A stretch of DNA of 64,000 nucleotides from Archangium primigenium. GTDB lineage: Bacteria; Myxococcota; Myxococcia; Myxococcales; Myxococcaceae. The translations under genes were made by a program, and so were the position numbers. Each line of letters begins with the position of its first letter. The stretch's first letter is position 1. The notes below the pieces were generated by a model. It did not search any database. It worked only from the letters and a program-made list of their open reading frames with translations, and had not been told where the DNA came from. Where the stretch lies: positions 3,534,001-3,598,000 of the forward strand of contig NZ_JADWYI010000001.1 in NCBI RefSeq assembly GCF_016904885.1, read 5' to 3'. Of the stretch, positions 59,703 through 64,000 are shown piece after piece.

Positions 59703-59824
59703 GACCCATCGCGTCATGCGGCCCGGGCCACTTGCCCGACTTGCCCCCTCGCGCGCTTTACCGGTAGTTCCATGCATACGGGGATGTCTCGACATTCCCA
59801 CCATGGACACGAGGGGAGGACGCG

Positions 59825-61651
59825 ATGCGGATCAAGTCGGGGTGGGTGGTACTCGGCGCTTCACTGGCGCTGGCGTGCGGCGCGAACGAGCAGCCAGGGC
59901 CCGAGGTCTCCACCGAGGCGGTGCAGGGGCCTCGCTCGGAGGAGGCTGCGCGGGAGGACGCGTCGCTCGATGTGCTCTTCCGGGAGGCGGGAAGCGAGTT
60001 CAACGTGCCGCCCGCGCTGCTCAAGGGCCTCGCCTTCGTCCAGACGCGCTACGAGATGGTGCAAGGCGCCCAGGAGTTCGAGGGCCGTCCGGCGCTCTTT
60101 GGCGTGATGGCGCTCGGAGGACCGCTGCTCGAGGAGGGCGCGCGGCTGGCCGACGTCTCCGTGGCCGAGGCCCAGGGCGACGCGCGCGCCAACATCCGCG
60201 CGGCGGCGGCGCTGCTGTCGCACCACGCGGACGCGCTCCGGGTGGACCGCTCGCACGCGAGCCAGTGGGCCCCCGCGCTGGAAGCCGTGTCGGGCATCGC
60301 GGACGCGGCGGGCCGGCGCGCCTTCGTGCAGGACGAGCTCTTCCGCTCGCTGCGCCTGGGCCTGGGCACGCTCTCCCGGGAGTGGGACGCGACCGGACAG
60401 AGCCTGGCCGCGGAGCCGGACACGGGCGGCCGGGTGCGGACGTTCGCCGCCGGTCCGGACTACCCGGCCTCCGTGTGGCGCGCGTCGCCCAACTACAACG
60501 CCCGGCCCATCGGCGTGCGCATGGTCATCATCCACACCTGTGAGAGCAGCTACGCGGGGTGCTGGAGCTGGCTCACCAACCCCAGCTCCGAGGTGAGCGC
60601 GCACTACGTCGTCCGCGAGGACGGTGGGGAGATCAGCCAGCTGGTGCGCGAGAGCAGCCGGGGCTGGCACATCGGCGCCACCTACCAGTGCTCCAACAAT
60701 GGCAATCAGGAGTGTGGCCTCAACGGCCGGAGCGCGAACGACTTCACCATCGGCATCGAGCACGGCGGCTACGCCTCGACGAAGAACTGGCCGGTGGGGC
60801 AGATCGACGCCTCGGCCCGGCTGCTGTGCGACATCACGCGCGACCACAAGATTCCCCGCGATCGCTACCACATCGTGGGCCATGGCCAGCTGCAGCCCTA
60901 CAACCGCACGGACCCGGGCGCCAACTGGCCCTGGACGGACTACCTCAACCGGGCCAACGCGCACTGCGGCGCGGGCTGCTCCGTGGGCGGCGCCATCCTC
61001 ACGCGCTACAACCAACTCGGCGGCGCCGGGGGCGTGCTCGGTGGCTGCATGACGAGCGAGCTGACGACGCCGGACGGGGTGGGCCGCTTCAACCACTTCC
61101 AGAACGGCAGCATCTACTGGACGCCGGACACGGGCGCCTGGGAGGTGTACGGCAACATCCGCAACCGCTGGGAGGCGCTGGACTGGGAGAAGGGCGTGCT
61201 CGGCTACCCCATCAGCGGCGAGAAGCCGACGCCGGACGGGGTGGGCCGCTTCAACCACTTCCAGAAGGGCAGCATCTACTGGACCCAGGCCACGGGCGCC
61301 TGGGAGGTGCACGGCCTCATCCGCGCCAAGTGGGAGGCGCTGGGCTGGGAGACGAGCGCGCTGGGCTACCCCATCACCGGCGAGCAGAAGACGCCGGACG
61401 GAGTGGGCCGCTACAACCACTTCAAGAAGGGCGCCATCGAGGGCAGCATCTACTGGACGCCCACCACGGGAGCCTGGGAGGTGCACGGCCGCATCCGCGA
61501 GAAGTGGGCCGCGCTGGGCTGGGAGAAGAGCACCCTGGGCTACCCGGTGTCCGACGAGTACGCCGTCACCGGGGGCCGCGAGAGTGAGTTCCAGAAGGGC
61601 TTCCTCACGTACACCGCGGCCACCGACACCGTCACCGTGCGCATGAAGTAG
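59825..61651 (+). CDS. Secreted N-acetylmuramoyl-L-alanine amidase with LGFP repeats
   Basis: Lipoprotein-like protein of 608 residues (LALACG, Cys18). A helical N-terminal domain (about 45-200; FNVPPALLKGLAFVQTRYEM) resembles a lysozyme-like or mannosyl-glycosidase-type cell-wall domain. It is followed by an Amidase_2 domain (about 215-375) with zinc ligands in MVIIHTCESS and VGHGQLQP. Four LGFP repeats of 53-60 residues end the protein (KWEALGWETSALGYPI, DGVGRFNHFQKGSIYWT). LGFP repeats anchor proteins to the cell envelope, so it should cut and stay bound to peptidoglycan. Confidence 0.9.
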   Translation: MRIKSGWVVLGASLALACGANEQPGPEVSTEAVQGPRSEEAAREDASLDVLFREAGSEFNVPPALLKGLAFVQTRYEMVQGAQEFEGRPALFGVMALGGPLLEEGARLADVSVAEAQGDARANIRAAAALLSHHADALRVDRSHASQWAPALEAVSGIADAAGRRAFVQDELFRSLRLGLGTLSREWDATGQSLAAEPDTGGRVRTFAAGPDYPASVWRASPNYNARPIGVRMVIIHTCESSYAGCWSWLTNPSSEVSAHYVVREDGGEISQLVRESSRGWHIGATYQCSNNGNQECGLNGRSANDFTIGIEHGGYASTKNWPVGQIDASARLLCDITRDHKIPRDRYHIVGHGQLQPYNRTDPGANWPWTDYLNRANAHCGAGCSVGGAILTRYNQLGGAGGVLGGCMTSELTTPDGVGRFNHFQNGSIYWTPDTGAWEVYGNIRNRWEALDWEKGVLGYPISGEKPTPDGVGRFNHFQKGSIYWTQATGAWEVHGLIRAKWEALGWETSALGYPITGEQKTPDGVGRYNHFKKGAIEGSIYWTPTTGAWEVHGRIREKWAALGWEKSTLGYPVSDEYAVTGGRESEFQKGFLTYTAATDTVTVRMK

Positions 61652-61662
61652 CGCGCGGTGGC

Positions 61663-64000
61663 TCAGGGCGCTGGCGTGGACTCCGCGAGGATCCACGCCG
61701 CGTGGGCCTCCTGGAGGACCTTCTCCTCGCCCAGCAGCGACACCACGAGGTGCTCGGCGCAGGACTGGAAGTCACGCTGGAGCGTCTCGGGGGTGATGGC
61801 GGCCAGGTGCTGGGCGTAGTTCTCCAGCTCGCCCAGGGCCCAGCCGTGCCCCCGCAGGCGGGCCACCGCCGAGGCCAGGGCGGAGGAGGTGCCCATGGCG
61901 AGGGCGTACTCCTGGTTCACCCGGCGGCGCGCGGCCTCGAGCTCCACGGGCTTCCACTCGCCCCGCGACAGCTCACCCAACGTCTGGCGCACGGCCAGCA
62001 GGGCGGGCACCACCTGGGCGTTCTCCACGGAGCCCTGGACCTCCAGATGGGCGGCGCCGCCCTCGTGGATGAGGCCGCGCCCGTGCATGCCGTAGCTGGC
62101 GCCCAGCGCGGCGCGCACCCGCTGGTAGAGACGCTTGCCCACCAGGTCCGCCATCACGTCGTAGCGGGCCTCGGCCGCGGGGTCCGCGGACGGCAGCGGA
62201 CAGCCCCAGAAGATGGACGCCTGGGTCGCGCCCGGGCTGTGGGTCCGCACGAACTGGACGCGCCGCGCCGGGCCCGCCTCGGACGGGGGCACCTGGAGGG
62301 GCGCCCCCGCCTTGCCCTTCCAGTCCGACAGCCACGTGCGCACCTGCTTCTCCGTCGCGTCCAGGTCCAGCTCCCCCACGATGACCACCACCGCGTTGGC
62401 GGGCCGGTAGGTGCGCGCGATCCAGTCGTCGATGTCCCCCTTGTCCAGCTTGCGCAGGTCGGCCGCGAGCGCGGTCCGGCCATACGGGTGCTGGGGATGC
62501 AGCGCGGCCCGGAAGGCACGCGTGGCCCGGGACTCGGCGCTCGCCTCGAACTTCTCGAGGTAGGGCAGGAAGAGATCCTGGAAGCTCACGACATAGTCAT
62601 TCTCGGTCTCCATCCACGAGAGCTGCTCGGCCGTCATGGCGAGCATGTTGGGCAGATTGCCCGCGGCCCCCGAGAAGCCGAAGGTGGTGTGATCGGTGTC
62701 CACCGTGGAGCGCGAGTGCAGGCCGAAGTCGGACGCGTGGCCCTGGAGGAAGGAGTCGGGGGAGACGAGGGCATCACCCAGCAGGCCCACACCGAGGGGC
62801 TCGCTCGTCGCGGTGCCTCCATGCATCCGCACGTGCACGGTGGCCAGGGGCAGGCCGGGCGTGGACCCGATCACCACCTCCAACCCATTGTCCAACCGCG
62901 CGGTCCGGAAGGCGGACACGGAGGGCATGGGCGTGAGCGGCGCCTGTCCGCGCACGTCCTCGTCGACGGACAGCGGGGCCACGGGTCCGGTCGCGTTCGC
63001 GGTCGCGGCGGCGCCCTTGAGGGGCCGCACCCGGACCACGCGGGCGCGCTCGCGCCGCAGGTAGTCGTAGGCGAAGCGGGAGATGCGGGTGGAGTCCACC
63101 TTGGCCGTGGCGGCCAGCGAGCGGGAGAAGGCCCGCGCATCCAGCGAGAAGTGCGTCCGCTCCGCGCGGCTCACGGCGCGTGACATGACGTCCTCGGCCT
63201 GGAGCGCCAGACCCGTGAGCACGAACATCCGGTAGTCGAGCCCGTTGCGGGACGCGATCTGCCCGTCCCACAGGTTCTGCAACTGGTTGAGGACGCGCTC
63301 CGTGGACTTCTCCGGATGCTCGCCGCTGTTGAGGATCACCCGCACCACGAAGAGCGAGGCGTGCCGTCCGGGAATGACATAGGAGGCCAGTCCCGCGATG
63401 TCGCCATCCTCCCGGATCGCCCGCGAGAGCACGGAGGGCGCGACGCCCTCGAGGAAGTCGTGCATGTAGCTCGCGTCGTCGTAGCCCCGGGGCAGCGTCC
63501 AGCCCAGGTACAGCTCGGGCGAGGGCACGGCGGCCTCGAGCTCCACGATCTCCGTGCTCGGATTGAGGGGCACGGCGGGCGGCTCGTCCGGCAGCCGCTT
63601 GTCGGGGGTGATGTCCAGGAGGCCCTCGCCGAGCAGCCGCGCGGGGACGTGCTGGGCGATGAGCTGGTCGATGGTGGTGGGGTCCACGTCCCCCACGATC
63701 ACCATCGTCGTGTTCTCGGGCCGGTAGTGGGCGCGCGTGAAGGCCTGGGCATCCGCGAGGGTGAGCGCCGTGAGGCTCGCGTGGGTGCCCACGATGGGCC
63801 GGGAGTAGGGGTGCTCTCCGGGGAAGGACGCGTGCTGGATGGCCGAGAAAACCTGCCCGATGAAGCGGGTCTCGTTGCGCTCGCGCAATTCGTTGCGCAC
63901 CACCTCGCGCTCCACCGCGAAGGTCTCCGGGCTGACGCCCTGGAGCGGCTGGCTCAAGCGCTCCCCCTCCAGGCGCAGCAGATCTCCGAGCGACTCGCGG
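61663..64000 (-). CDS. M16-family zinc protease (5' end beyond window)
   Basis: The frame enters at base 64000 and ends at 61663, giving the C-terminal 779 residues of an insulinase-type peptidase. The HxxEH zinc motif must lie outside the window; the third-ligand region EREVVRNELRERNET is visible near the start. Two M16 folds are recognisable, each with the VVIVGDVD/VVIVGELD strand (HYRPENTTMVIVGDVD; YRPANAVVVIVGELDLDATE). The second half lacks its own HxxEH, as usual for the inactive partner domain. It probably degrades peptides in the periplasm or at the surface. Confidence 0.9.
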   Translation of the reverse strand, partial: RESLGDLLRLEGERLSQPLQGVSPETFAVEREVVRNELRERNETRFIGQVFSAIQHASFPGEHPYSRPIVGTHASLTALTLADAQAFTRAHYRPENTTMVIVGDVDPTTIDQLIAQHVPARLLGEGLLDITPDKRLPDEPPAVPLNPSTEIVELEAAVPSPELYLGWTLPRGYDDASYMHDFLEGVAPSVLSRAIREDGDIAGLASYVIPGRHASLFVVRVILNSGEHPEKSTERVLNQLQNLWDGQIASRNGLDYRMFVLTGLALQAEDVMSRAVSRAERTHFSLDARAFSRSLAATAKVDSTRISRFAYDYLRRERARVVRVRPLKGAAATANATGPVAPLSVDEDVRGQAPLTPMPSVSAFRTARLDNGLEVVIGSTPGLPLATVHVRMHGGTATSEPLGVGLLGDALVSPDSFLQGHASDFGLHSRSTVDTDHTTFGFSGAAGNLPNMLAMTAEQLSWMETENDYVVSFQDLFLPYLEKFEASAESRATRAFRAALHPQHPYGRTALAADLRKLDKGDIDDWIARTYRPANAVVVIVGELDLDATEKQVRTWLSDWKGKAGAPLQVPPSEAGPARRVQFVRTHSPGATQASIFWGCPLPSADPAAEARYDVMADLVGKRLYQRVRAALGASYGMHGRGLIHEGGAAHLEVQGSVENAQVVPALLAVRQTLGELSRGEWKPVELEAARRRVNQEYALAMGTSSALASAVARLRGHGWALGELENYAQHLAAITPETLQRDFQSCAEHLVVSLLGEEKVLQEAHAAWILAESTPAP

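Noticed and set aside
1-64000. tRNA or rRNA genes
   Set aside because: No cloverleaf-like segments or rRNA-like conserved blocks were recognised on either strand by eye; a tRNAscan run would settle it.

Overview
The window is a high-GC bacterial chromosome segment that looks myxobacterial (Cystobacterineae-like: Archangium, Cystobacter, Melittangium or a relative). This rests on a membrane-anchored Ser/Thr kinase, two proteins with MYXO-CTERM-type tails (Gly-Cys, hydrophobic helix, poly-Arg), an AgmC-like glycine-rich surface protein, a SitA-family toxin, DUF6310 and DUF5953 proteins, and delta-60 and LGFP repeat proteins. I ran no database search; family names come from motif recognition.

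Layout. 1-5.4 kb: 3' part of a Ser/Thr kinase (minus), then an OmpA-like protein overlapping an AgmC-like surface protein. 5.6-7.9 kb: a SH3/LysM pre-toxin gene split by an apparent 1-bp frameshift, overlapped by a TrpF-like barrel protein in the immunity position. 7.9-11.9 kb: membrane protein, M20 peptidase, secreted PI-PLC-like protein. 12.0-14.2 kb: a SitA-type toxin and putative immunity gene, bracketed by two copies of a 52-bp hairpin repeat and preceded by a G-rich tract and structured leader. 14.2-17.0 kb: a less GC-rich two-gene operon (unknown protein plus DUF4041/GIY-YIG coiled coil). 17.1-21.1 kb: FG-GAP-like protein, YndJ-like membrane protein, FAD-dependent desaturase coupled to an ECF41-like sigma factor. 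21.2-27.9 kb: a possible toxin-like protein and a heavy-metal RND efflux operon. 28.3-30.8 kb: an accessory patch with a frameshifted protein of possible caspase-like type, a small gene cut by an IS630-type element, and a remnant.

30.8-45.9 kb is mostly housekeeping or conserved lineage genes: DUF2325-like protein, RNase HII, TPR/zinc membrane protein, M61 peptidase, RsmB-type methyltransferase, secreted metallophosphatase, DUF2007 and DUF2809 proteins, two alpha/beta hydrolases, HxlR regulator, HEAT protein, and a MarR-GNAT fusion with a double palindromic operator. 46.0-47.8 kb: truncated kinase-like tail, DUF6310 nuclease-like toxin and DUF5953 putative immunity protein. 47.9-55.7 kb: a compact NRPS operon (A-PCP-C-A-PCP; then C*-PCP with an altered catalytic motif; then a P450 lacking the usual acid-alcohol pair), with no thioesterase. 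55.8-64 kb: delta-60 lipoprotein, DUF6311-like membrane protein, HAD phosphatase, LGFP-repeat amidase, and the 3' part of an M16 protease gene.

The strongest theme is kin-discrimination and toxin-immunity modules set into a stable backbone. Translationally coupled overlaps mark these pairs. Three apparent single-base frameshifts (near 5,999, 28,346 and 29,877) fall only in these accessory parts; they could be real decay, slippage sites or assembly errors.
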